From positions 1-64,000 of the forward strand of contig NZ_JAAGKO020000032.1 in the NCBI RefSeq assembly GCF_027947535.2: a stretch of 64,000 bases of DNA. Reading direction: 5' to 3'. The position numbers and the translations under genes were made by a program. Shown piece after piece: positions 54,830 to 63,968 of this stretch. A model generated the notes under the pieces. It was not told where the DNA came from. It made no database searches and was given only the letters and a program-made list of their open reading frames with translations. Each line of letters begins with the position of its first letter. Within the stretch, counting starts at the first letter, position 1. This DNA is from Streptantibioticus silvisoli. GTDB lineage: Bacteria; Actinomycetota; Actinomycetes; Streptomycetales; Streptomycetaceae.

Positions 54830-56502
54830 TCGCCCTCCCGCATGGGCACGCGCACGGCGCGTTCGGCGGCGACCTCGTCGGCGCGGTCGTAGCCGGCGTC
54901 GACGTGCCGGATGACGCCCATGCCGGGGTCGTTGGTCAGGACGCGGCGGATCTTCTCGCCGGCCAGCGCGGTGCCGTCGGCGACGGTGACCTGGCCGGCG
55001 TGGATGGAGCGGCCCATGCCGACGCCGCCGCCGTGGTGGATGGAGACCCAGGAGGCGCCGGAGGCGACGTTGACCATGGCGTTGAGCAGCGGCCAGTCGG
55101 CGATGGCGTCGGAGCCGTCGAGCATCGCCTCGGTCTCGCGGTAGGGGGAGGCGACCGAGCCGCAGTCGAGGTGGTCGCGGCCGATGACGACGGGGGCGCT
55201 CAGCTCGCCGCTGGCGACCATGTCGTTGAAGCGCTCGCCGGCCTTGTCGCGTTCGCCGTAGCCGAGCCAGCAGATGCGGGCGGGCAGGCCCTGGAAGTGG
55301 ACGCGTTCGCCGGCCATCTTCATCCAGCGGGCCAGCGACTCGTTCTCCGGGAACAGCTCCAGGATGGCGCGGTCGGTGGCGGCGATGTCCTTGGGGTCGC
55401 CGGACAGCGCGGCCCAGCGGAACGGTCCGCGCCCCTCGCAGAACAGCGGGCGGATGTAGGCGGGTACGAAGCCGGGGAAGGCGAACGCCCGGCTGTATCC
55501 GGCGAGTTGGGCCTCGCCGCGGATGGAGTTGCCGTAGTCGAAGACCTCGGCGCCGGCGTCCATGAAGCCGACCATGGCCTCGACGTGCCGCGCCATCGAC
55601 TCGCGGGCCCGCAGGGTGAAGTCGGCGGGCTCGTCGCGGGCGAGGCGGGCCATGTCGGCGAAGTCCACGCCGGACGGCAGGTAGGCCAGCGGGTCGTGGG
55701 CCGAGGTCTGGTCGGTGACGATGTCGATCGGGGCGCCCATGGCGAGCATGCGCGGCAGCAGGTCGGCGGCGTTGCCCAGCAGGCCGATGGACAGCGGCTT
55801 GCGGGCGTCGCGGGCCTTGGTCGCCAGGTCCAGCGCGTGCTCGAGCGAGTCGGCCTTCACGTCGAGGTAGCGGTGTTCGATGCGGCGGTCGATGGCCCGC
55901 GGGTCGCAGTCGACGCAGATCACCACCCCGTCGTTCATGGTGACGGCCAGCGGCTGCGCGCCGCCCATGCCGCCGAGGCCGGCGGTGAGCGTGATGGTGC
56001 CGGCCAGCGTGCCGCCGAAGCGCTTGTTGGCGACGGCGGCGAACGTCTCGTAGGTGCCCTGGAGGATGCCCTGGGTGCCGATGTAGATCCACGAACCGGC
56101 GGTCATCTGGCCGTACATGGTCAGGCCGAGGGCCTCCAGGCGGCGGAACTCCTCCCAGTTGGCCCAGTCGCCGACCAGGTTGGAGTTGGCGATCAGCACG
56201 CGCGGCGCCCACTCGTGGGTGGTCATCACCCCGACCGGCCGGCCGGACTGCACGAGCATCGTCTCGTCCTGCTTGAGGTCGCGCAGCGTGCGGACCATGG
56301 CGTCGAAGGAGCGCCAGTCGCGGGCAGCCTTGCCGGTGCCGCCGTAGACCACCAGTTTGTCGGGGTGCTCGGCGACCTCGGGGTCGAGATTGTTCTGGAG
56401 CATGCGCAGGGCGGCTTCCTGCTGCCATCCGCGGGCGGTGAGCTGCGTGCCCCGGGGGGCGCGTACCGGACGGGGACCGGGTTGTGCGGCCGGTGCGGTC
56501 AT
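54826..56502 (-). CDS. hutU: Urocanate hydratase
   Basis: Second step of histidine breakdown: urocanate plus water to imidazolonepropionate, using tightly bound NAD+ as electrophile. The 558-residue protein has the NAD motif [34 protein letters not shown] and the active-site Cys in [23 protein letters not shown] 56500-56502 has SD GGAGG about 9 bases upstream. First gene of the leftward hut operon; histidine ammonia-lyase (hutH) is not in the window. Confidence 0.96.
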   Translation of the reverse strand: MTAPAAQPGPRPVRAPRGTQLTARGWQQEAALRMLQNNLDPEVAEHPDKLVVYGGTGKAARDWRSFDAMVRTLRDLKQDETMLVQSGRPVGVMTTHEWAPRVLIANSNLVGDWANWEEFRRLEALGLTMYGQMTAGSWIYIGTQGILQGTYETFAAVANKRFGGTLAGTITLTAGLGGMGGAQPLAVTMNDGVVICVDCDPRAIDRRIEHRYLDVKADSLEHALDLATKARDARKPLSIGLLGNAADLLPRMLAMGAPIDIVTDQTSAHDPLAYLPSGVDFADMARLARDEPADFTLRARESMARHVEAMVGFMDAGAEVFDYGNSIRGEAQLAGYSRAFAFPGFVPAYIRPLFCEGRGPFRWAALSGDPKDIAATDRAILELFPENESLARWMKMAGERVHFQGLPARICWLGYGERDKAGERFNDMVASGELSAPVVIGRDHLDCGSVASPYRETEAMLDGSDAIADWPLLNAMVNVASGASWVSIHHGGGVGMGRSIHAGQVTVADGTALAGEKIRRVLTNDPGMGVIRHVDAGYDRADEVAAERAVRVPMREGE

Positions 56503-56560
56503 GCGGGTCGCCTCCTCGCGGGATGGATGCCCGGTCCAGGGACTGGATCGGGCCATTCAC

Positions 56561-56589
56561 ATATTTCCCTTCTGAATACTTGTAGTCAA
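56561..56589 (-). promoter_or_regulatory. Promoter and possible operator of the hut operon
   Basis: Minus-strand -35 TTGACT (56584-56589) and -10 AAATAT (56561-56566), spacing 17. The AT-rich patch contains a small inverted repeat, TATT (56562-56565) and AATA (56575-56578), and the symmetric look of CATATTTCCC-TTC-TGAATACTTG across the spacer suggests a repressor site. Confidence 0.55.
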
Positions 56590-56838
56590 CAGCGGGGCGC
56601 CCCCCGGTCGTGTCCGGCGGAGCGGGAATGCGCGGGCAGCGGCGTCCGGCGCGGTGAACGGGCGCTTGCCCGCCGGAGGTTGGGGGAGCGAGGCGCCCGA
56701 GCGTTCCGGCGGTCGGTTTCATCGGGACGTTTCGGTGACCCGGCCGGCTGCCGCACCGGGCGTCGCGAGCCCGCCGGGGCCCGCCACGGGCCCGGCTCCC
56801 GCGTGGTGCGGCGGCGGCCGCCACGTGACAGTGGGGGG

Positions 56839-58209
56839 ATGCAGACCACGCGGCCGGACAGCGCGAACGCCACCGACGGGGAGATCCTTGCCAGGGACCG
56901 GTCCCTGGCCTTCCGGGCGGCGGTGGCGCAGGGGCTGGTGCCCCGGGAGCAGCCGGTCGTCGGGCTGCTGGACGTGACCGGGATCATCCGGTCGGCGGCG
57001 GCGCTGCGGGCGGCGTTCGCCACCCCCGGCGTCGAGGTCACCCACACCTTCGCGGTGAAGGCGGCCGCCCTGGTGCCGGTCCTGCGGCTGCTGCGCGACG
57101 CCGGCATCGGCTGCGAGGTGGCCTCCCCCGGCGAACTGGCGCTGGCCCGCGCCGCGCAGGTGCCGGCCGCGCTGATCGTGCTGGACTCGCCCGCCAAGAC
57201 CCCGGACGAGCTGAGCCGGGCACTGGCGCTGGGCGTCGCGGTCAACGCCGACAACGCGCAGGAGCTGGACCGGCTGGACGCGGCGGTGGCCGCCCGGCCG
57301 ACCGCCTCACCGCTGGGCGTGCGGGTCAACCCGCAGATCGGCGGCGGCAGCATCGGCGCGATGAGCACCGCGACGGCCACCTCGAAGTTCGGCGTGCCGC
57401 TGCGCGACCCGGGCGCCGAACGCTGGCTGCTGGACGCCTACGCCGCCCGCCCGTGGCTGACCCGGCTGCACTGCCACGTCGGCTCCCAGGGCTGCCCGCT
57501 GGAACTGATGGCGGCCGGCGTGCGCGCCGTGCACGACCTGGCGGAACGCGTCAACGCGGCGGCCGGGCGGCGCCAGGTCGACACCCTCGACATCGGCGGC
57601 GGCCTGCCGGTGGACTTCGGCTCCGACGAGGACTCCCCCGCCTTCGCCGACTACGCGGACCTGCTGCGCGCGCACGTGCCGGGACTGTTCGACGGGCGGT
57701 ACGGCATCGTCACCGAGTTCGGCCGGTCGCTGCTGGCGAAGAACGGCAGCCTGCTCGCCCGGGTGGAGTACGCCAAGTCGGCCGGCGGCCGGCGGATCGC
57801 GGTCACCCACGCGGGCGCCCAGGTGGCCACCCGGACCGTCTTCGCGCCGGACGCCTGGCCGCTGCGGGTCGTCGCGCTGGACGGCACCGGGCACCCGAAG
57901 GACGGCGACCCGGTCGAGCAGGACGTCGCCGGCCCGTGCTGCTTCGCCGGCGACGTCGTCGCCCACGCCCGCCCGCTGCCGCCACTGGACCGCGGCGACC
58001 TGGTCGCCCTGCTGGACACCGGCGCGTACTACTTCTCCACGCACTTCTCCTACAACGCGCTGCCGCGCCCCGGCGTCCACGGCTACACCGTCGACCCGGA
58101 CGGGGCGGTCCGCTTCGCCACCGTCCGCGCCCCGCAGACCCCGCGCGAGCTGACCGCCGAGTGCGGGGGCGGCTGGGCGGACTCCCTCAGCGCGCTGACC
58201 GGCGGCTGA
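56839..58209 (+). CDS. PLP-dependent decarboxylase-family enzyme (fold III, DapDC/OrnDC type)
   Basis: A 456-residue protein of the diaminopimelate/ornithine decarboxylase superfamily. The PLP Lys lies in HTFAVKAAALVPVL; CHVGSQGCP and DIGGGLPVDFG bind PLP phosphate; VTEFGRSLLAKNG and LLDTGAYYFSTHFSYNALPRP complete the site. Standard LysA motifs are modified, so the substrate is probably not diaminopimelate. A -10-like GACAGT lies 6 bases before ATG 56839 (leaderless), although the intervening G-run could act as an SD. It is divergent from the hut operon, with a 336-base gap that contains the hut promoter and no gene. Confidence 0.85.
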   Translation: MQTTRPDSANATDGEILARDRSLAFRAAVAQGLVPREQPVVGLLDVTGIIRSAAALRAAFATPGVEVTHTFAVKAAALVPVLRLLRDAGIGCEVASPGELALARAAQVPAALIVLDSPAKTPDELSRALALGVAVNADNAQELDRLDAAVAARPTASPLGVRVNPQIGGGSIGAMSTATATSKFGVPLRDPGAERWLLDAYAARPWLTRLHCHVGSQGCPLELMAAGVRAVHDLAERVNAAAGRRQVDTLDIGGGLPVDFGSDEDSPAFADYADLLRAHVPGLFDGRYGIVTEFGRSLLAKNGSLLARVEYAKSAGGRRIAVTHAGAQVATRTVFAPDAWPLRVVALDGTGHPKDGDPVEQDVAGPCCFAGDVVAHARPLPPLDRGDLVALLDTGAYYFSTHFSYNALPRPGVHGYTVDPDGAVRFATVRAPQTPRELTAECGGGWADSLSALTGG

Positions 58210-58270
58210 CCGGCGTACGGGGACGCGGCCGGGCCGGACGGCCGCGGCGCCCCGGGCCCGGCCGCTTGGG

Positions 58271-58843
58271 TCAGACGCGGGCCAGGGCCCGGCGGCGCGC
58301 TCCGCCCGGGCGGGCGTCACCGGCGGCGGGACCGGTCGTCAGCCAGCCGGGGACGGCGGCGGCGGCCGGTGAGCGGCGGGCGAACTCGGGGCGCACCCAC
58401 AGCAGGACACCGTGGGCGCGTTCCCAGCGGCCCAGGCCGACCGCCTTCAGCCACAGCCCGGCGCCGACACCGGCCAGCAGCAGGCCCGCGGTGGCGGGCG
58501 CGCCGGCCGACGAGCCGATCGCCAGCACCAGCGCCACCGGGAACCACCAGCGCCGGTCGCGCCGCCAGACCCGCACGGTGACGGCCCGGTCCTGGAGGAT
58601 CACCGACTTCCCGGCCCGGGAGGCGGCCGCGGCCAGCCGCCCGTAACGCTTGCGGCGGACGAGGAAGGCCACCGCCGCCGCGACCAGGAAGGCCGCCGCG
58701 CCGGCCAGCAGCCCGATCCGGCGCCCGGTGAATCCGGGCACGAAGACCCCCACCGCCGCCGACAGCACCCCCAGCCACCACCAGACGCGTCCGGCGGCCC
58801 GTACCGGCACAGCCACCCTGACCAGTGCGAACGACCTTGCCAC
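58271..58843 (-). CDS. Small integral membrane protein
   Basis: A 190-residue protein with four predicted membrane segments in two hairpins (WWWLGVLSAAVGVFVPG, RIGLLAGAAAFLVAAAVAFLV, WWFPVALVLAIGS, and AGLLLAGVGAGLWL). A basic loop (RRKRYGRLAAAASRAGKSVI) between the pairs is followed by VTVRVWRRDRR. The GTG start has SD GAGGAGGA. I do not recognise the family. Its end lies about 60 bases from the end of the converging PLP enzyme gene. Confidence 0.7.
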   Translation of the reverse strand: MARSFALVRVAVPVRAAGRVWWWLGVLSAAVGVFVPGFTGRRIGLLAGAAAFLVAAAVAFLVRRKRYGRLAAAASRAGKSVILQDRAVTVRVWRRDRRWWFPVALVLAIGSSAGAPATAGLLLAGVGAGLWLKAVGLGRWERAHGVLLWVRPEFARRSPAAAAVPGWLTTGPAAGDARPGGARRRALARV

Positions 58844-59029
58844 GGCAGTCCTCCTCAGGTCGGCGCCGGCCACCGGGACCAACGCGATTCGCGAGGGAGG
58901 GTACGACCCCAGTCTCAGAATTGCCTGAGCGCCGCATGAGAGCGACGAACAACGCTCCGGTCACCCGTTCGGCGTAACCGGTGCGGTGCAGGCGACGGGG
59001 CGGTGTCGGGGGCGCCGGAGGTGGGGGCC

Positions 59030-59135
59030 GCGGCTTCAGCGGGGCGGCGTCGGCGTGGACAGCGGGGCAGCGGCTTCAGCGGCGGCGGCGCGGGCAGCGC
59101 GGGACGCGGGCCGGACGCCTCAGCGCGGCGGCGTC
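59030..59135 (-). repeat. Repeats of the 3' end of the LAxTG protein gene
   Basis: The minus-strand stop region of the LAxTG gene (GACGCCGCCGCGCTGA, TGA at 59120-59122) has copies with TGA at 59076-59078 and 59036-59038, the two copies 40 bases apart. They lie downstream of the gene in a 276-base gap with no other feature. Confidence 0.65.
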
Positions 59136-59665
59136 GGGCGGCGGCGGGTGAGGAGCACGGCCGCGCCGCCGAGCAGTACGGCGCCGCCGGCCAGCGAGAG
59201 CGGGCCGGCGTCCGGGCCGGCGCCGGTGTCGGCGAGGGCGGGGGCGGCGGACCCGGTGACGTGGACGGTGCACAGCTGGCCGGCGGTGGCGATGGTGGCG
59301 GTCGGGGCGTCGGTGCCGGGGGTGGCGTTGACGTAGAGGTAGTACTGGCCGTCCGGCAGCCATTCGACGTGGAAGGTGTGGACCGTGCCGGGCGCGGTGC
59401 CGGGCGGGAAGCGGTACGCGCCCAGCCGCGGGCCGGGCATGCCGGTGGCGAACCGCACGGTGAGCACGACGGCGTCCGGTGTGCCGCCGGCGCCGGTGTC
59501 GGTCACGGTGATGCGCGCGGTCCCGGTGGCGGCGTCACACGCGGCGGTCGGGGTGGCGGTCACGCTGCCGTCGCCGCGTTCGGCGGCCGACGCGCCGCCT
59601 GCCGCGAGCAGGGCGCCGGCGGCACCGAACGCGGCGGCCGTGGCCAGCCGGTGCTTGCACAACAC
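59120..59665 (-). CDS. Secreted surface protein with LAxTG sortase signal
   Basis: A 181-residue exported protein. The start VLCKHRLATAAAFGAAGALLAAGGASA is a signal peptide. A central beta-rich domain (about 35-135) has two Cys (AACDAATG, QLCTVHV), probably a disulfide-closed immunoglobulin-like fold (TVHTFHVEWLPDGQYYLYVN). The C-terminus has LADTG (144-148), a hydrophobic stretch and RRRPTPPR, a complete sorting signal of the LAxTG class used by Streptomyces class E sortases (as in long chaplins). The GTG start has SD GGAGGAG. It is predicted to be covalently wall-anchored. Function unknown. Confidence 0.82.
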   Translation of the reverse strand: MLCKHRLATAAAFGAAGALLAAGGASAAERGDGSVTATPTAACDAATGTARITVTDTGAGGTPDAVVLTVRFATGMPGPRLGAYRFPPGTAPGTVHTFHVEWLPDGQYYLYVNATPGTDAPTATIATAGQLCTVHVTGSAAPALADTGAGPDAGPLSLAGGAVLLGGAAVLLTRRRPTPPR

Positions 59666-59930
59666 GCAGTCTCCTCCAAGGTCGAGCCGGGGCGGCGGTC
59701 CCCACGCCCCGGGCCGGTGCCGCCCTGCGGTTCCACGTGCGACGGGGGAGGGACCCGGCACGGCGAAGATCACGGGGCAGCGGCGGACACAGCGTCATCA
59801 TCCGACTTGATCATGTCAACTTCACCGGAGGTTTACGGAGTGCGACCCGCCAGTAACAACTGGCGACCGGGGCGCGGCGGGAGACGGTGGGCACTCCGCG
59901 CGGGCGGCAGCCGCCGAGTGCGGCCGGCGC

Positions 59931-60623
59931 TCAGCGCGGGCGGCACCCGCCGATGACGGCCCACCCGTCGTCAACTCCGCTCGCCGTCCGGCCCGTTGAC
60001 CACGCGTCCCCGTCCGGCGAGGCGTCCGCACCGGCCGACCGCGCGTCCCCGTCCGGCGAGACGCCCGCACCGGCCGACCGCACGCCCCCGCCCGGCGACG
60101 CACCCGCGCCACCCCGTTCGACGGGTTCCGGCTCCTGCGGGTCGTCGGGGGTGGCCGCGGTGAGGTGGCGGGCGGCGACGGCGCGGTTGTAGCGGCCGAA
60201 CATCGTGCCGAGGGTGCGCAGGTCCTCCGGCGTCCAGCCGGCGAGCAGGTCGGCGATGCTGTCGGTGCGCAGCCGGCGGACCGCCGCCATGCGGTCCAGG
60301 CCGTCGTCGGTGGGCGCCACGACGCTGCGCCGGCGGTCGGCGGGGTCCGGGGAGCAGGCGGCCAGGCCCGCGTTGCGCATGACGGCGACCTGGCGGCCGG
60401 CGGTGGAGGGGTCCACGCCGAGGGCGGCGGCGAGGGTGTTGATGTCCATCGGGCCGGCCGAGGCCAGGGTGCGCAGCGCCAGGTATTCGGCCCGATCGAG
60501 GGTGTCGCGGCTCTCGTCGCGCCGGTTCAGCAGCTCGAAGTGCCGTACCAGTACGGCCGTCTGATGCTCAATCACATCCAAGGCGCACTTTTCGGCCCGT
60601 GGCCGCCCGTCCTCGGCAGTCAT
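59931..60623 (-). CDS. MarR-family transcriptional regulator
   Basis: A 230-residue regulator. Residues 1-150 are a winged-helix MarR domain (RAEYLALRTLASAGPMDINTLAAALGVDPSTAGRQVAVM, then the wing SPDPADRRRSVVAPTDDG). The last 75 residues are a low-complexity Gly/Asp/Ser tail made of degenerate 15-residue repeats (SAGAGVSPDGDAR, SAGADASPDGDAW), unusual for MarR. It is divergent from the FUSC-type gene, with 72 bases between them holding 21-bp direct repeats, so it very likely controls that gene and itself, probably in response to an aromatic or antibiotic-like ligand. Confidence 0.88.
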   Translation of the reverse strand: MTAEDGRPRAEKCALDVIEHQTAVLVRHFELLNRRDESRDTLDRAEYLALRTLASAGPMDINTLAAALGVDPSTAGRQVAVMRNAGLAACSPDPADRRRSVVAPTDDGLDRMAAVRRLRTDSIADLLAGWTPEDLRTLGTMFGRYNRAVAARHLTAATPDDPQEPEPVERGGAGASPGGGVRSAGAGVSPDGDARSAGADASPDGDAWSTGRTASGVDDGWAVIGGCRPR

Positions 60624-60636
60624 CTGTCACTCACCA

Positions 60637-60678
60637 GATTATCGGTACGATACATTTGATTATCGGTATCTTACATCT
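60637..60678. promoter_or_regulatory. 21-bp direct repeats, likely MarR operator and divergent promoters
   Basis: GATTATCGGTA occurs at 60637-60647 and 60658-60668, exactly 21 bases (two helical turns) apart, each followed by a similar TACAT. The first contains the near-palindrome ATCG-GTA-CGAT. The AT-rich 72-base gap between the MarR and FUSC genes has several -10-like boxes (GATACAT, TATCTTACAT). Confidence 0.65.
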
Positions 60679-60695
60679 ATCTGGAAGGGGGCTGG

Positions 60696-63600
60696 ATGGC
60701 CGACGGTTCGCGTGGCTGGACACGGGAGGTCTGGGACCGGGTGGTGGCGTCCGACCCGGGACTGAACCGGCTGCGGATGGCGCTCTCCGCGGCGCTCGCG
60801 ATGGCGAGCACGATGGCGCTGGAATACGGCTTCGCCCGGGCGACGCACGCGGGGGCGCAGGGCACCCTCGTCGCGATGCTGCTGGGCACGATCATGGCCA
60901 TGATGGGCTCGATGGCGCTGGCCGGCGCCGAGACCTGGCCCAAGGTACGCACCGCGGTGTTCTTCCCGGTGGCGATCGGCGCCGGCATGCTGATCGGCGT
61001 CAGCGTGACCGGACGCACCGACCTCATGCTCTGCGTCTTCGTGGCGGTCATGTTCGTGGCGGTCTACGTCCGCCGCTTCGGCATGCCGTTCTTCTTCTAC
61101 GGCTTCATGCTGTGGATGGGTTACTTCTTCGCCGCCTTCCTCGGCGCGACGGTCTCCGCGGTGCCGTCCATGCTGGAGGCGGTCTGCGTCGCCACCGCGT
61201 GGGTGCTGCTGCTGGCGTGCACGGTGCTGCGCACCAACACCCGGCGCACGCTGGGCCGGGTGCGGCGGGCGTTCGGCGCGCGGGCCCGGGCGGTGGCCCG
61301 GGCGTGCGCCGACCTGCTGGAGGCCGACCGGGCCGACGCCCGGCGCCAGGAGCGGTTGCGCCGCACCCTGCATGCTCGCCAACTGCGCCTCGCCGAGGCC
61401 GCGTTGATGATCGAGGGCTGGTCCGCCGAGCCCGGCGCGCTGCCGGCCGGCGCCGGTCCCGCGCTGCGCCGCAGGCTGCTCGACGCGCACCTGGCGGTGG
61501 ACGCGCTGGCGGTCTCCGCCGAGGCGCTGGCCACCGAGGGCGGCCCGATGGTGGCCCCCGCCGCCCGAATAGCCGGGCTGGTCGCCCGCCGCGAGTACGC
61601 GGCCGCCGAGGCGCTGGCCCGCCCGCTGCTGACCGCACCGGGCAGCGACACCCCCGGTCGGCCCGCCGGCCCGTCCTTCGACGCCGCCGGCCACCTGGAC
61701 GACGCGGCCTTCGACGCCCCCGGCGCCCCGCAGCCCGGCGAGCCCGGCGACAACACCGGCACCGCGGGGGACGGGCACTGGCCGGCGCATCATCTGGCCG
61801 CCGCCGTGGTGGAGTTCACCACGCTGTCCGCCGAACCCCCGCTCACCCGGACCGCGCCGGCCGCACGCAGCGGGCCCGGGGCCGGCGACAGCGCGGAGGA
61901 CGCGGTGCTGGTCGCGGAGTCGGTGGGCGAGTACGAGCCCACCCTCACCCTGATCCAGGGCATGCTGCCCGGGTCCGCCTCGGTGGCCGGCGACGTCAAG
62001 GCCCGCGGCCACCACTGGAACCCGCTCAGCCGCAGCTCGCTGGTCACCCGGCAGGCGATCCAGGTCGCGGTGGCCGGCACCCTGGCGATCATCGCCGGGC
62101 GCGAGCTGTCCGAAGCGCGTTACTACTGGGCCGTGCTGGCCGCCTTCATCGCGTTCGCGGGCACCGCGACGCGTTCGGAGACCACCATCAAGGCGGCCAA
62201 CCGGGTCGGCGGCACCCTGGTCGGGCTCGGCGCCGGCATCGGCCTGGCCCACCTGACCGCCGGGCACACCTACTGGGTGCTGGCGGTCATCGTGGCCAGC
62301 ATGTCGTGCGGCTTCTACCTGGTGAACATCTCGTACGGCTCGATGATCTTCTTCGTCACGATCATGGTCTCGCAGCTGTACAGCGTGCTGCACGAGTTCT
62401 CCGCCGGACTGCTGGTGCTGCGCCTGGAGGAGACCTCGATCGGCGCGGCGATCGGCATCGGGGTGGCGATCGTGGTGCTGCCCACCAGCACCCGCGACAC
62501 CGTCTCCACCGCGCGGCAGCGGTACTTCGCCGCGCTCAGCGACGTGCTGCGCGCCTGCGCCCGCCGGCTGGAGCCGGCCACCGCGACCGCGAACGGCCCG
62601 GTCGGCGAGGACGGGACGGTCCGCGTCGGAGCGCCGGTCCGCGACCAGGCGGGCGCCGACGCCGAACTGGAGGCGCTGACCCGGACCCTGGACCACCGGT
62701 TGCAGCAACTGGCGCTGGTGGCAAGGCCGTTGACCCGCCCGTTGGTCTGGCGCAACGATCCGCGGCAGGTACGGCACCGGCTGACGCTGTTCGCCTCGGT
62801 GACCCGGCACACCCGGGCGCTGGCGCTGGCGCCGCGGCGGCTGCCGGAGGCGGCGCACGACGACTCGCTCGCGGTGGCCACCCGGTCGCTGGCGGAGGCG
62901 GCCGGCGTGCTGGCCGGCGAACCGCCGGCCCAGGGCCGGCCCGCGCCGGACGTGGCGAGCCGGCTGACCGCCGCCGACGCCGCGTTGTTCGCCCACCGGC
63001 CGCGCTGCGCACCCGCCGCGCTGCCGCCGGTGAGCCGTCCGCTCCACCACCTGCGGCAACTGCTGCACGAACTCGCCCTGGTCCCGGGCACGCTGGCGGT
63101 CCCGCCGGCCCCCGCGCCGGCGCCGGCCGCCGGGGCGGTCCGCCGGGCGGGCACCGCGGACCTGGCCGTCCTCGGCCTGGTGCGCGGCAGCGCGGGCCTG
63201 CCGGTCGCGGGCGCCGCGATCGCGGTGACCGAGGACGACGGCCGGCAGTCCGGGCGGACGGTGACCGGCGAGGACGGCCGGTTCGCGCTGGACGTGCCGG
63301 GTCCGGGGACGTACCTGCTGATCGGTTCCGCCGAGGGCCACGCGCCGCAGGCGGTCACCGTGGTGGTCCGGACCCGCAGCGCCGACGTCAGCCTGCTGCT
63401 GGCCAGCCGCGGCGGCGTGGCCGGCACGGTGCTGGACGCGGCGGCCGGCACCCCGGTGGCCGGTGCGGAGCTGACGGTGGACGGTGAGCGGGACCGCCCG
63501 GCGCGGACCGCGGTGACCGGCGCGGACGGCGGCTACCACGTCGACGGTCTGCCGCCCGGCCGCCACACGCTGACGGTACGGGCCGGCGGCCGCCGGGTGA

Positions 63601-63968
63601 CGGCGCTGCCGGTGGACGTGCCGCGTCCGGCGGACGGTACGGCGGCCGACGGGGTGCCGCCGGTGCGGTGCGACGTGCGGCTGGCGCCGGGCGCCCGGGT
63701 CGGCGGCACGGTACGCGGCCGGTCCGGCGCACCGGTGCCGCAGGCCCGCGTCACGCTGATCGACGGCGCCGGGGCGATGATCGGCTCGGCGACGACCGAC
63801 GGTCAGGGCCGGTTCGCGCTGGCCGACGTGGCCCCGGGCGACTACACGATGATCACCCGCACCCACACCTGCGGCACGCACCCGCCGGCGGCCGAGCCGC
63901 TGTCGGTGCGCGAGGACGGTGCCGAGGGGCTCGACCTGCGGCTCGGCGGAACGCGGTCGAAGGACTGA
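60696..63968 (+). CDS. FUSC-type membrane protein with C-terminal carboxypeptidase-regulatory-like domains
   Basis: A 1090-residue protein. Two blocks of membrane helices (about residues 25-165 and 450-600), each of five to six segments, flank a roughly 280-residue soluble region; this is the plan of fusaric-acid-resistance/aromatic-acid exporters (AaeB/YccS-like). After a helical cytoplasmic-type region (600-800) the protein ends in about three repeats of carboxypeptidase regulatory-like beta-sandwich (LGLVRGSAGLPVAGAAIAV, GVAGTVLDAAAGTPVAGAELTV, GGTVRGRSGAPVPQARVTLID, each with DGxF/Y-x2-DGL/VPPG-type ends). Such a tail is unusual on a FUSC protein. SD GGAAGGGGG precedes ATG 60696. It is probably induced by ligand release of the divergent MarR. 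Confidence 0.85.
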   Translation: MADGSRGWTREVWDRVVASDPGLNRLRMALSAALAMASTMALEYGFARATHAGAQGTLVAMLLGTIMAMMGSMALAGAETWPKVRTAVFFPVAIGAGMLIGVSVTGRTDLMLCVFVAVMFVAVYVRRFGMPFFFYGFMLWMGYFFAAFLGATVSAVPSMLEAVCVATAWVLLLACTVLRTNTRRTLGRVRRAFGARARAVARACADLLEADRADARRQERLRRTLHARQLRLAEAALMIEGWSAEPGALPAGAGPALRRRLLDAHLAVDALAVSAEALATEGGPMVAPAARIAGLVARREYAAAEALARPLLTAPGSDTPGRPAGPSFDAAGHLDDAAFDAPGAPQPGEPGDNTGTAGDGHWPAHHLAAAVVEFTTLSAEPPLTRTAPAARSGPGAGDSAEDAVLVAESVGEYEPTLTLIQGMLPGSASVAGDVKARGHHWNPLSRSSLVTRQAIQVAVAGTLAIIAGRELSEARYYWAVLAAFIAFAGTATRSETTIKAANRVGGTLVGLGAGIGLAHLTAGHTYWVLAVIVASMSCGFYLVNISYGSMIFFVTIMVSQLYSVLHEFSAGLLVLRLEETSIGAAIGIGVAIVVLPTSTRDTVSTARQRYFAALSDVLRACARRLEPATATANGPVGEDGTVRVGAPVRDQAGADAELEALTRTLDHRLQQLALVARPLTRPLVWRNDPRQVRHRLTLFASVTRHTRALALAPRRLPEAAHDDSLAVATRSLAEAAGVLAGEPPAQGRPAPDVASRLTAADAALFAHRPRCAPAALPPVSRPLHHLRQLLHELALVPGTLAVPPAPAPAPAAGAVRRAGTADLAVLGLVRGSAGLPVAGAAIAVTEDDGRQSGRTVTGEDGRFALDVPGPGTYLLIGSAEGHAPQAVTVVVRTRSADVSLLLASRGGVAGTVLDAAAGTPVAGAELTVDGERDRPARTAVTGADGGYHVDGLPPGRHTLTVRAGGRRVTALPVDVPRPADGTAADGVPPVRCDVRLAPGARVGGTVRGRSGAPVPQARVTLIDGAGAMIGSATTDGQGRFALADVAPGDYTMITRTHTCGTHPPAAEPLSVREDGAEGLDLRLGGTRSKD

